Below are positions 26,436-34,972 of a DNA stretch of 64,000 nt, in pieces. Both the position numbers and the translations under genes were made by a program. The stretch is taken from positions 28,647 through 92,646 of the forward strand of contig JAEWXC010000036.1 in NCBI GenBank assembly GCA_023396115.1. Reading direction: 5' to 3'. Below the pieces are notes generated by a model, which was not told the origin of the DNA, ran no database searches, and worked only from the letters and a program-made list of their open reading frames with translations. How positions within the stretch are numbered: the stretch's first letter is position 1; every line of letters begins with the position of its first letter. This stretch comes from Actinomycetes bacterium. Its GTDB lineage: Bacteria; Actinomycetota; Actinomycetes; Propionibacteriales; Nocardioidaceae.

Positions 26436-28853
26436 ATGCCCCGTCTGCCTCGACTTCGTGCGGTGCTGGTCGCCCTGCTGGTCGCCCTGCCCGCCCTGAC
26501 CGTCGCCACCCCGGCACAGGCGGCACCGACCCTGTACCTCACGCACTTCTCGCACAGCACGATCGACATCACCAGCTGGTCGGGCTTCCCGCGGGTGATC
26601 GGCACCGTGCACCCGCAGCAGGCGACCGTCGAGGTGGCCATCTGGCGCAAGGGCACCAGCACGGTGATCCGGTCGTTCCGCCAGAAGAGCAACACCTACG
26701 GCGACTTCGACGTCACCCTGAACGTCTCCTACGGGGACACCGCGTTGCCCAGCGGCGAGTACGTCTTCGGCGTGTCGCGGGTGACGGAGCCGCAGATCGG
26801 TGGGCCCACCGTGGACATGTTCCAGGGGCAGCCGTTGCTCATCGTCAACGGCAAGGTGCTCGCGGTCGGTGCGTACCCGGGCGGGGGAGCGTTGGCGTGG
26901 GGTGACACCTGGACGGTCGAGGACGCCGACATGGACGGCTCGTCGGTGCGCTGGTACGGCGAGACGGCGCGCAGCTACCAGTGGCAGGCGAACGGGGTCG
27001 ACATCCCCGGAGCCACGACCCCCTCGTACACCCCGACCCAGAGCCAGATCGGCCAGGCAGTCCGGCTGGTCGTCACCGGGACCCGGCCCGACTACCAGTC
27101 GACCTCGGTCACCACCCCGGCCCGGACCGTGGTCGGGAAGACCGCGACCCTGCCGGGCATCACCGCGGACTGGCAGACCGGCACCCTCGTGGTCGGCTCC
27201 TCGCCCAGCGCCCAGGTCCTCCTGGACGGCGCGGTGCTGCCCCCCGGCACCCACACGCTGGGGCACCGCGTCGTGAGCGGCAGCTACCGGGCCGCGGACG
27301 GCTACCAGGTCACCGGCGGCAGCACCTGGAGCCGAGACCTGCGCACCCAGCTGGCCGCGCCCGCCCCGACCAGCGACCCCGAGCAGATGACGATGACCGT
27401 CCCGGAGGCGGCCGGCGTGCGCTACTCCGCATCGGGCGCCACGGTGCAGCCGGGCACCTACCCGCTGCGCGGCTCGGTCGAGGTCACCGCGCAGGCGGTC
27501 GACCAGGACGCGACGGTGCTGGTCGGCGGCAGTGCGTGGACGCTCACCACCACCTCCACCACGGTCGCCCCGTCGGCGCCGACGGCCGCCCCGGGAACCG
27601 TCACCGTGCCGGACACGACGGGCGTCGAGTACCGCGTGGACGGTCGTCCGGTCGCCGCCGGCAGCCACCCGCTGGCCGGGCTGGTCACCGTGACCGCCCA
27701 CCCCGTGGCTCCGCGCTACCAGCTGACCAGCACCACCAGCTGGTTCCTCGACTCCCGGTTCCGGGTGGCCGCACCGGCGCCCACGTTCGACCAGCGCACC
27801 CTCACCCTGACCGTCCCCGAGGCGCCCGGGGTCGGCTACCGCTCCGGTGACGACGAGCTGGCCGCCGGCACCCACGTGCTCACCGGACCCAGCCTGGTCA
27901 CCGCCCGGGGAGACGCGTCCACGGTGCTCACCGGCACGCAGCAGTGGGCCTTCGACGCCACGCCGGTGGAGCACACCACGCCCGCGCCGTACACCGACCC
28001 CCTCAGCGGCCACCTGGTGCTGCCCGCCCACCCCGCGGTGCAGTGGTCCGTCGACGGTGTCGCGACCTCGCCCGGCCCGGTGCCGCTGCAGCGCCGGGTG
28101 ACGGTGACCGCCGCCCCGACCGGACCCGGCTACCACCTGGGCGGTGCCACCACCTGGGTCCTGGACCTGCGGCGCACGCTCACCCCCGTCGAACCGGCCG
28201 TGGACCGGGTGGCCGGCACGGTCACGATCCCCTCCGTGCCCGGCCTGACCTACCTGGTCGACGGCGTCGTGGTGGCACCCGGCACGCACCCGTGGACCCC
28301 GGGCAGCACGATCACGGTGCGTGCCGACGACGAGGTCGGCACCGTGCTCGACCCCGACGTCGACCCGCGCTGGGTCACCCCGGCCACGCCCCAGTCGGCC
28401 ATCACCGCCACCGCACCCACCGTCTCCGGTCGGCTGCTCACGATTCCGCGCACCACCGGGGTCGAGTACCGCCTCGACGGGGTCGTGACGGCGGCCGGGC
28501 AGTACCGCGTGGAACGGCAGGTGACGGTCACGGCCCGCGCCACCTCGGACGCCTGGGTGCTGACCGGACCGGTGACTTGGGCCTTCGACCTGCGGGTGCC
28601 CAGCACCGGTGGCCCCACGAACCCGGGCCCCGTCAGGACGGTCAAGGCCGTCAAGCCGAAGTTCGCCCAGCGCAGCGGAAAGCTGCGGATCCCGCGGGTC
28701 GCCGGACTCGTCTACCGGGTCGGGCGCAAGGTCGTGCCCGGCGGCACGGTGATCCGGGTCAAGAAGGGTCGCAAGGCCGTCGTGACCGCCACTGCCGCGC
28801 CCGGCCACCGGGTCACCGGCACCGCCCGCTGGACCTTCCGGAGGCCCCGGTGA
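26436..28853 (+). CDS. Exported multi-repeat protein 2 (8 repeats)
   Basis: An 805-residue paralogue of the preceding protein. The signal peptide ends near AQA (about residue 29). A unique domain to about residue 175 (HFSHSTIDITSWSGFPRV, then YGDFDVTLNVSYG) and an Ig-like block (SYQWQANGVDIPGATTPSYT) follow. Then come eight roughly 70-residue units. Repeats 3 and 5 are nearest the consensus, while unit 6 has lost the W-x-F-D-L-R end (RWVTPATPQ). The C-terminal basic unit ends TARWTFRRPR. The stop overlaps the GTG of the third paralogue by 4 bp. Role inferred as for protein 1. Confidence 0.85.
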   Translation: MPRLPRLRAVLVALLVALPALTVATPAQAAPTLYLTHFSHSTIDITSWSGFPRVIGTVHPQQATVEVAIWRKGTSTVIRSFRQKSNTYGDFDVTLNVSYGDTALPSGEYVFGVSRVTEPQIGGPTVDMFQGQPLLIVNGKVLAVGAYPGGGALAWGDTWTVEDADMDGSSVRWYGETARSYQWQANGVDIPGATTPSYTPTQSQIGQAVRLVVTGTRPDYQSTSVTTPARTVVGKTATLPGITADWQTGTLVVGSSPSAQVLLDGAVLPPGTHTLGHRVVSGSYRAADGYQVTGGSTWSRDLRTQLAAPAPTSDPEQMTMTVPEAAGVRYSASGATVQPGTYPLRGSVEVTAQAVDQDATVLVGGSAWTLTTTSTTVAPSAPTAAPGTVTVPDTTGVEYRVDGRPVAAGSHPLAGLVTVTAHPVAPRYQLTSTTSWFLDSRFRVAAPAPTFDQRTLTLTVPEAPGVGYRSGDDELAAGTHVLTGPSLVTARGDASTVLTGTQQWAFDATPVEHTTPAPYTDPLSGHLVLPAHPAVQWSVDGVATSPGPVPLQRRVTVTAAPTGPGYHLGGATTWVLDLRRTLTPVEPAVDRVAGTVTIPSVPGLTYLVDGVVVAPGTHPWTPGSTITVRADDEVGTVLDPDVDPRWVTPATPQSAITATAPTVSGRLLTIPRTTGVEYRLDGVVTAAGQYRVERQVTVTARATSDAWVLTGPVTWAFDLRVPSTGGPTNPGPVRTVKAVKPKFAQRSGKLRIPRVAGLVYRVGRKVVPGGTVIRVKKGRKAVVTATAAPGHRVTGTARWTFRRPR

Positions 28854-31800
28854 GCACCCGTCCCGACCACCCCACCAGCGACCGGAGCCCCCGCATGCGT
28901 CTGCTCACCCGCACCGTCACCGCAGCCAGCGCTGTGGCCGTGGCCGCGGCCACCGTCCTGGTGGTCACTCCCGCCCGGGCCGACAGCGAGCCCACCCTGC
29001 TCGCCCCCGGCGCCAGCAACCTGCGGCTCACGAACCTCCAGGGCGGCTCCGGCAACGTACCCCGGTGGGTGGACATCACCTCCGGAACGGTCAACGTGCA
29101 GACCACCTTCCGCCTGACCGCCGACCTGGCCGGGAAGAATCCGTCCCTCGCCACCGCCACCGTGGGGACCGCCGCCCAGCCGGCCCTCGCCATGGCGTGG
29201 GCCGCCGCGGTCAGCACCCCGGTCGGCGACTGGACCGCCTCGCTGCCGCTCGACCCGGCCACCCTCAACTCGGGGCTGCACCAGATCGGCATGGGCAGCG
29301 CGTTCTCGGCTTCGCTGCAGTTCACGGCGCCGCCGCTGACGGCCCCCGTCTACGTGGTCGACGGGTCCACGCAGCTCGAGCAGCTCACCTCCGACCAGTG
29401 GAACGTCCCGGCCGACGGACTCGAGGTCAACAAGACCTTCACGCCGACCCGGCTGCCGGTGGCGATGCCGACCGGCTCCGGGACCACCGTCACCTACCAG
29501 TGGTTCGGGCCGTCCGGCGCGGTCAGCAGCGCCACCACCAGCACCGCCGCGTTCACCCCGCCCACCGACCTGTACGGGCGGTCGGTGACCCTGCGGGTGA
29601 CCGCGGCCCGCGCGGGCTACGCCTCGACCGTGGTCACCTCGCCGCCGTTCCCGGTCACCGGGCTGCGGGTCACCCCCCAGGCGCCCGTCGAACGGCCCGG
29701 CGGCCGGTTCCTCGTGACCGCGACCCCGGGCGTGGAGTACCTGCGGGACGGCACGCCGCTGTCGGCCGGTGAGCACGACGGGGCAGGCCGCCGGGTGGTC
29801 GTCACCGCCCGGGCGCTCAACGGCTTCAGCATCCCCGCCGCCGCCGCCAAGGAGTGGACCTTCGACTTCCGTCGGGTCGTCGACGTCCCCGCGCCCACCT
29901 GGGACAAGGCCGCCGGCACGCTCACCGTCCCCGACGCCGCGCCCGTGGAGTACCTCCTCGACGGCCAGGTGCTGGCCCCGGGCACCCGGACCCTGCGCGG
30001 CCTGCTGCAGCTGACCGCCCGGATCACCGACCCCACCGCCCGGGTGGCGGACGGGTCCGTGCTGGCCTGGACCGCCGACACCCGCCGCGCCGTCCAGCCC
30101 GTGCCCGCGACCTTCGACCTGGACCAGATGACCTACACCATCCCGGACCAGCCCGGGGTGGTCTGGAAGGTCGGCGGGGCGGTCGTCGCCCCCGGCACCC
30201 ACACCGCCGGGCACGGCACGGTCACCGCCGTGCCCTCAGCGGCGGACGGCACCGTCGAGCTCACGAGCACCCCGACCATGGTGGCGCCGTTCGTGCTCAC
30301 CCCGGTCCCGGTCCCGGCGGTCGTGCTCGACGCGGCCTCGCGCACCCTCACCGTGCCGGCGCGCCAAGGTGTCCGGTACCTGCTGGACGGGGAGCCGGTC
30401 TCCGAGGGCCGGTACCCGCTCGGCACAGTGCGGGTCGACGTCACCGCGGTGCCCGCGCTGCCCCGGTTCCAGCTCACCGGCACCACCGTCTGGAGCGCTG
30501 ACTGGCGGATCGCGGTCACCCCGCCGGCGCCGCAACGCAACCCCGCGACCGGTGCCGTGGTGGTGCCCCGCATCACGGGACTGGAGTACCTGCTCGACGG
30601 CGAGGTCGTCGCCGGTGGCACGGAGGTCTTCGGGACCGCCACGTCGGTGGTCAGCGCCCGCCCGGCCGACCGCTTCCACCGCCTCACGCCGGGCGTCACC
30701 GCGCAGTGGACCTTCGACGCCCGCCCGGCGGCCGGGGTCGGGGCGCCCACCTGGGACACCGACGCGATGACCTACACCCTGCCCGCCGTCCCGCATGCCC
30801 GTTGGTGGGTGCGGAACCCCGGCGGCACCCTGGTCGCGATGGACCCGGGAACCCACCCGGTGCCGTGGACCGGCACGAACGTCACCAGCATCGAGGTCTC
30901 GCTCGACGCCGTCGCGGGGTACGCCGGGACGCCGCAGGTCTGGAGTCAACCGTTCACCTGGTCCAGCGTGACCCCGACCGCCCCGTCGGCCCGGGTCACC
31001 GCCGACGGCGGCGAGGTGCTGGTCCCCGACGTGACCGGGGTCCGGTACCGCCTCGACGGAGCACCGGTGGCGGCCGGGACCGTGCAGGTCTCCGGGCTGG
31101 TCACGCTCACCGCCCACCCCGCCCAGGCGCGGTACCGGCTCACCGGGACCACCACCTGGACGCTCGACAACCGCCGGACGGCCACCCCGCTGGCGCCGGT
31201 GCTCGACGCCGACCGGCTGCGGGTCACCGTGCCGGACGTGCCGGGGGTGCGGTACCTGCGCGGCACGTCGGTGCTCGCCGCCGGCAGCCACTCCTTCGGC
31301 GGGCACCTGGAGCTGCGGGCCGTCGCGGCCGGCCCAGGCTGGAAGCTGGCCGAGGGGGCCACCGACGCGTGGACCTTCGTCGCGCCGGTCACCACCCTCA
31401 CCGCGCCCGCGCCGACGCTGCTGGACGGGGTGCTCACCGTGCCGGCCCAGCCCGACGTCCGCTACCTGCTCGACGGTGCCCCCACCACCGCCGGCGAACA
31501 CCCGGTGCGCGGCTGGGTCACCGTCACCGCCGAGTCGACGGCGCCGCGGGTCCGGCTGGAGGGACGCACCAGCTGGGACATGGACGCCCGGGTGCTGGTC
31601 CGACCGCTCGCCCCGACCTTCGACCGGGCCACCGGGCGGCTCACCGTGCCGGTCGTCGAAGGAGTCCGGTACCGGATCGGCGGGACCGTCGTGACCGGCA
31701 CCCGGACCGTGACGGGCACCGTCCGGGTCACCGCCGAGCCGGCCGGCATCGACGTGGCCGTCGCCGACGACACGGTCAGCGAGTGGACCCTCACCCGGGC

Positions 31801-32026
31801 CGGGCTCGTGGCGGCGGCGACCCGCAAGCCGAGCTTCGACAAGCGCCGCGGCGTGCTCACCGTCCCCCGGGTCACCGGCCTGCAGTACCTGGTCGGCGGC
31901 AAGGTCGTGCAGCCGGGCACGAAGGTGAAGGTCAGGAAGGGCCGCAAGGTCGTCGTCACGGTGCGGGCGACCTCGGGGTACCGGGCCACCGGCACGCTGC
32001 GGTGGACCTTCAAGCGGCCCCGCTGA
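28850..32026 (+). CDS. Exported multi-repeat protein 3 (11 repeats)
   Basis: 1058 residues if started at GTG 28850, which overlaps the previous stop (GTGA) and has GGAGG 5 nt before it. An in-frame ATG at 28895 with GGAG would remove 15 residues and also leaves a full signal peptide (TAASAVAVAAATVLVVTPARA). A unique region and an Ig-like block (VTYQWFGPSGAVSS) are followed by eleven repeats of the same roughly 70-residue type and the basic C-terminal unit (RKPSFDKRRGVLTVPR to FKRPR). Repeat 6 is divergent (ARWWVRNPGG). Translational coupling to protein 2 suggests the products are made in fixed proportion. Confidence 0.83.
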   Translation: MSTRPDHPTSDRSPRMRLLTRTVTAASAVAVAAATVLVVTPARADSEPTLLAPGASNLRLTNLQGGSGNVPRWVDITSGTVNVQTTFRLTADLAGKNPSLATATVGTAAQPALAMAWAAAVSTPVGDWTASLPLDPATLNSGLHQIGMGSAFSASLQFTAPPLTAPVYVVDGSTQLEQLTSDQWNVPADGLEVNKTFTPTRLPVAMPTGSGTTVTYQWFGPSGAVSSATTSTAAFTPPTDLYGRSVTLRVTAARAGYASTVVTSPPFPVTGLRVTPQAPVERPGGRFLVTATPGVEYLRDGTPLSAGEHDGAGRRVVVTARALNGFSIPAAAAKEWTFDFRRVVDVPAPTWDKAAGTLTVPDAAPVEYLLDGQVLAPGTRTLRGLLQLTARITDPTARVADGSVLAWTADTRRAVQPVPATFDLDQMTYTIPDQPGVVWKVGGAVVAPGTHTAGHGTVTAVPSAADGTVELTSTPTMVAPFVLTPVPVPAVVLDAASRTLTVPARQGVRYLLDGEPVSEGRYPLGTVRVDVTAVPALPRFQLTGTTVWSADWRIAVTPPAPQRNPATGAVVVPRITGLEYLLDGEVVAGGTEVFGTATSVVSARPADRFHRLTPGVTAQWTFDARPAAGVGAPTWDTDAMTYTLPAVPHARWWVRNPGGTLVAMDPGTHPVPWTGTNVTSIEVSLDAVAGYAGTPQVWSQPFTWSSVTPTAPSARVTADGGEVLVPDVTGVRYRLDGAPVAAGTVQVSGLVTLTAHPAQARYRLTGTTTWTLDNRRTATPLAPVLDADRLRVTVPDVPGVRYLRGTSVLAAGSHSFGGHLELRAVAAGPGWKLAEGATDAWTFVAPVTTLTAPAPTLLDGVLTVPAQPDVRYLLDGAPTTAGEHPVRGWVTVTAESTAPRVRLEGRTSWDMDARVLVRPLAPTFDRATGRLTVPVVEGVRYRIGGTVVTGTRTVTGTVRVTAEPAGIDVAVADDTVSEWTLTRAGLVAAATRKPSFDKRRGVLTVPRVTGLQYLVGGKVVQPGTKVKVRKGRKVVVTVRATSGYRATGTLRWTFKRPR

Positions 32027-32036
32027 GCGACGCCGT

Positions 32037-32042
32037 TAGGCT
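32037..32042 (+). promoter_or_regulatory. -10 box of leaderless purC
   Basis: TAGGCT ends 6 nt before the GTG at 32049. No ribosome site is present. Confidence 0.5.
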
Positions 32043-32048
32043 CGACCC

Positions 32049-32945
32049 GTGCCCGAGATCGTGCTGCCGCCCGCCCCCGTGATCGAGGGGACCACCCACC
32101 TGCACAGCGGCAAGGTGCGCGAGCTGTACCGGATCGACTCCGGTGCGCACACCGGGCGCCTGCTGATGGTGGCCAGCGACCGGATCTCCGCCTATGACTG
32201 GGTACTGGACACCACGATCCCCGACAAGGGCGAGATCCTCACCCGGATGTCGTTGTGGTGGTTCGACCAGTTGGCCGACCTGGTGCCTCACCACGTGGTC
32301 TCCACCGACGTCCCCGCCGGCGTGGCGGGGCGGGCGGTCGTCTGCGAGAGCCTCGACATGTTCCCCGTCGAGTGCGTCGCCCGCGGCTACCTGACCGGCT
32401 CGGGCCTGGCCGACTACACCGCCACCGGCGAGGTCTGCGGCAACCCGCTGCCGGCCGGCCTGGTCGACGGCGACCGGCTCGAGGCCTCGATCTTCACCCC
32501 CGCGACCAAGGCCGCCGTGGGCGACCACGACGAGAACGTCGACTACGCCGCGGTGGTCGCCGCGGTCGGCGAGTCCGACGCCGCGACCCTGCGGGAGCTC
32601 ACCCTGGCCGTCTACGGCCGCGCCGAGCAGATCGCCCGCGAGCGCGGCATCCTGCTGGCCGACACCAAGTTCGAGTTCGGCCGTCGTGCCGACGGGGCCG
32701 TGGTGCTGGGCGACGAGGTGCTCACCCCCGACTCGTCGCGGTTCTGGCCCGCCGAGGGCTACCGGCCCGGCCAGGTGCAGCCCTCCTACGACAAGCAGAT
32801 CGTGCGCAACTGGCTCACCTCGCCCGACTCCGGTTGGGACAAGGCCTCCGACACCCCGCCGCCGGCGCTGCCGCCCGAGGTGGTCGAGCGGACCCGGGCG
32901 CGCTACGTCGAGGCCTACGAACTCCTCACCGGCGAGACCTTCTGA
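32049..32945 (+). CDS. purC: SAICAR synthetase (phosphoribosylaminoimidazole-succinocarboxamide synthase)
   Basis: A 298-residue enzyme condensing CAIR and aspartate with ATP to SAICAR. The N-terminal HSGKVRELYRI and LMVASDRISAYDWVL blocks, the PVECVARGYLTGSG signature, and LADTKFEFGRRADG with LTPDSSRFW are all intact. It is the long (eukaryote/actinobacterium-like) form, not the roughly 240-residue Bacillus form. GTG at 32049 is preceded by a TAGGCT -10, consistent with a leaderless transcript. The next gene starts 2 nt after the stop, so they are cotranscribed. Confidence 0.97.
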   Translation: MPEIVLPPAPVIEGTTHLHSGKVRELYRIDSGAHTGRLLMVASDRISAYDWVLDTTIPDKGEILTRMSLWWFDQLADLVPHHVVSTDVPAGVAGRAVVCESLDMFPVECVARGYLTGSGLADYTATGEVCGNPLPAGLVDGDRLEASIFTPATKAAVGDHDENVDYAAVVAAVGESDAATLRELTLAVYGRAEQIARERGILLADTKFEFGRRADGAVVLGDEVLTPDSSRFWPAEGYRPGQVQPSYDKQIVRNWLTSPDSGWDKASDTPPPALPPEVVERTRARYVEAYELLTGETF

Positions 32946-32947
32946 GC

Positions 32948-34909
32948 GTGGCCGAGGACACCGCCCGTCGCGCCCTCCTGCTCGGGGGCGCCACCGGCCT
33001 GCTCGGCGGCCGCGTCCTCGACCCGGCCCTGACCCCGGCCCCGGCCGACTCCCCGCGCCGCGGCAGCGGCACGGTGCTGCGCGCCAAGAAGCTCCGGGTC
33101 GGTGACGTGGTGCTCGGCGCCGGGGGACGGGTGGTCCGGATCGCCCGCCGCTCCACCGGACAGGGCCGGGTCGCGCTGTGGACCCACGACCCCGTCACCG
33201 GCCGGGTCGAACTGATGCCCGGCGCCGCGCGGGTGCCGCGCCGGCGCCGCTTCGTGGTCCTGGCCCGCGACGTGCCCGCCGGTGCCCTGGTCACCGGCCC
33301 CGCACCGCAGGGCCCCGACCAGCCGACGGCCGGCACGCCCGAGCCGGACGGGGAGGTCCTGGTCGTCAACGCCCTCACCGGCGGGTTCGGGGTGCGCGGG
33401 GACGGGGTGCACGACGACACCGCCGGTCTGACCAAGGCGATCGACCTGGCCACCCGGCTGGACGCGACGCTGCTGCTGCCCCGGGCCACCTACCTGGTCC
33501 GGGCCACCTCGGCGGCGCCGACCGACTCCTCCCTCAAGCGGGTCTTCGTGCTCGGCGCCCCGGTCCGGATCACCGGCCAGGGCCCCGGCAGCGTGCTCCG
33601 GGTCGCGGGGGAGACCTCCACCACCCTGTTCTGGGTCGAGGGCGCCGTCGGGGGCTCGATCAGCGACCTGCGGATGGAGGGCTCGGGGCTGCCCAGCCCG
33701 CACCGCTCGTCCGCGGTCCGGCTGGTCGCCAGCCAGCAGTGGACCGTGCAGCGCACCGAGGTGGTCGCCTGGGGGTCGCACGGCCTGGTGGTCCGCGACG
33801 GGTCACGCCACAACCGGCTGCTGGACAACACCGTGGAGCGCTCGGTGTCGTGGAACGGCATCGAGCTGATCCACACCAGCGCCAACGAGGTCAGCGGCAA
33901 CACCGTCCTGGGCTGTGCCGACCAGGGCATCGAGGTGCGCAACAGCAGCGACAACGTCATCACCGACAACCTGGTGGTCGACGCCGGCCGGGGACTGGTC
34001 GACGGACCGTGCAGCGGGATCGGTCTGGAGCACGGCTCGCACCGCAACGTGATCAGCAGCAACCGCATCGTCGGCAGCCAGCGCAGCGCCCTGCAGCTGC
34101 TCGGCGACTGCCGCGACAACCTGGTCACCCACAACCGCTTCGACGGCAACCGGTCCGCGACCCAGCTGGTCGGGGTCCTGGTGCACGAGGCCGGGGGCAC
34201 CCGGCCCGAGGGCAACCGGTTCACCGACAACGTGCTCACCGGCGCCGGCCGCGACGGCTTCCTGGTCCGCGGGGCACCCGGCACCACCCTGGACGGCAAC
34301 CTGGTCCGCGGGGCGGGGCGCTCCGGGATCCGGGTCGAGGCGTGGAACGGCACGCACTCCAGCGACCGGGTCACGCTCAGCGGCAACCAGGTCAGCCAGT
34401 CCGCCGGCCACGGCGTCGACGTCCAGCGGGTCGACCGGCCCACCCTGGTCGGCAACGACGTGGGGGACCCGGTGGAGGACCCGGTGGCCCGGGGCGCGGA
34501 CGGACTGCGGGTGTCGGGGTGCACCGACGTGACCCTGCTGGGCAACCGCAGCCACGGCTACCGTCACGGTCTGCGACTGGCCGGCTGCACCGGGGTCCGC
34601 ACCATCGGCAACGACACCCGCGGACTCACCTCGCCGGTGCTGGCCGACACCACCACCCGGGTGACGATGCTGGAGGCCACCGGATCGGTGCTGACCGGGG
34701 CGGTGGTCCTCGACGAGGGCACCGACCTGGTCGCCGGCACCGGCACCGGCAGCCGGATCGGCACCGCCGCCCAGCAGCGGCTGGGGTTCTACGGCGCCAC
34801 CCCGGTGCCTCGGCCCGCCGCGCCGACCCCGGCCACCGATGCGCAGGGGGCGGTGGAGCTGGCCAACCAGCTGCGCCAGCGACTGGTGGACCTGGGCCTG
34901 ATCGGCTGA
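32948..34909 (+). CDS. Right-handed beta-helix (pectate-lyase-3-like) protein with Tat-like signal
   Basis: A 653-residue protein starting 2 nt after purC. The N-terminus (DTARRALLLGGATGLLGG) looks like a twin-arginine signal, which would place it outside the cell. After a roughly 110-residue beta domain (RVGDVVLGAGGRVVRIARR), the motif GFGVRGDGVHDDTAGLTKAID opens a pectate-lyase-superfamily helix. About 12 rungs follow with N-x-V/I turns (NRLLDNTVERS, NEVSGNTVLG, NVITDNLVVD, NVISSNRIVG). Such proteins bind or cleave polysaccharide; no catalytic set is identifiable. It ends with a charged helix (ELANQLRQRLVDLGLIG). Confidence 0.8.
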   Translation: MAEDTARRALLLGGATGLLGGRVLDPALTPAPADSPRRGSGTVLRAKKLRVGDVVLGAGGRVVRIARRSTGQGRVALWTHDPVTGRVELMPGAARVPRRRRFVVLARDVPAGALVTGPAPQGPDQPTAGTPEPDGEVLVVNALTGGFGVRGDGVHDDTAGLTKAIDLATRLDATLLLPRATYLVRATSAAPTDSSLKRVFVLGAPVRITGQGPGSVLRVAGETSTTLFWVEGAVGGSISDLRMEGSGLPSPHRSSAVRLVASQQWTVQRTEVVAWGSHGLVVRDGSRHNRLLDNTVERSVSWNGIELIHTSANEVSGNTVLGCADQGIEVRNSSDNVITDNLVVDAGRGLVDGPCSGIGLEHGSHRNVISSNRIVGSQRSALQLLGDCRDNLVTHNRFDGNRSATQLVGVLVHEAGGTRPEGNRFTDNVLTGAGRDGFLVRGAPGTTLDGNLVRGAGRSGIRVEAWNGTHSSDRVTLSGNQVSQSAGHGVDVQRVDRPTLVGNDVGDPVEDPVARGADGLRVSGCTDVTLLGNRSHGYRHGLRLAGCTGVRTIGNDTRGLTSPVLADTTTRVTMLEATGSVLTGAVVLDEGTDLVAGTGTGSRIGTAAQQRLGFYGATPVPRPAAPTPATDAQGAVELANQLRQRLVDLGLIG

Positions 34910-34959
34910 ACGGGCCGATCCGTGCGCCCCGAGGCGTGACCCGGGCTGGGCGGTGCGAC

Positions 34960-34965
34960 TAGGTT
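34960..34965 (+). promoter_or_regulatory. -10 box of leaderless acyl-CoA ligase mRNA
   Basis: TAGGTT ends 7 nt before the ATG at 34973. Confidence 0.45.
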
Positions 34966-34972
34966 TCCGGGT

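Noticed and set aside
25788..28808. Very long open frame (about 1000 codons) on the minus strand under repeat proteins 1 and 2
   Set aside because: It is antisense to two genes with signal peptides, ribosome sites and third-position GC bias. Its translation is low-complexity Arg/Gly/His-rich, as expected from a GC-rich shadow.
27944..28849. N-terminal extension of repeat protein 3 reaching back over 300 codons into protein 2
   Set aside because: The extension is a frame-shifted reading of protein 2. The signal peptide and ribosome sites place the start at 28850 or 28895.
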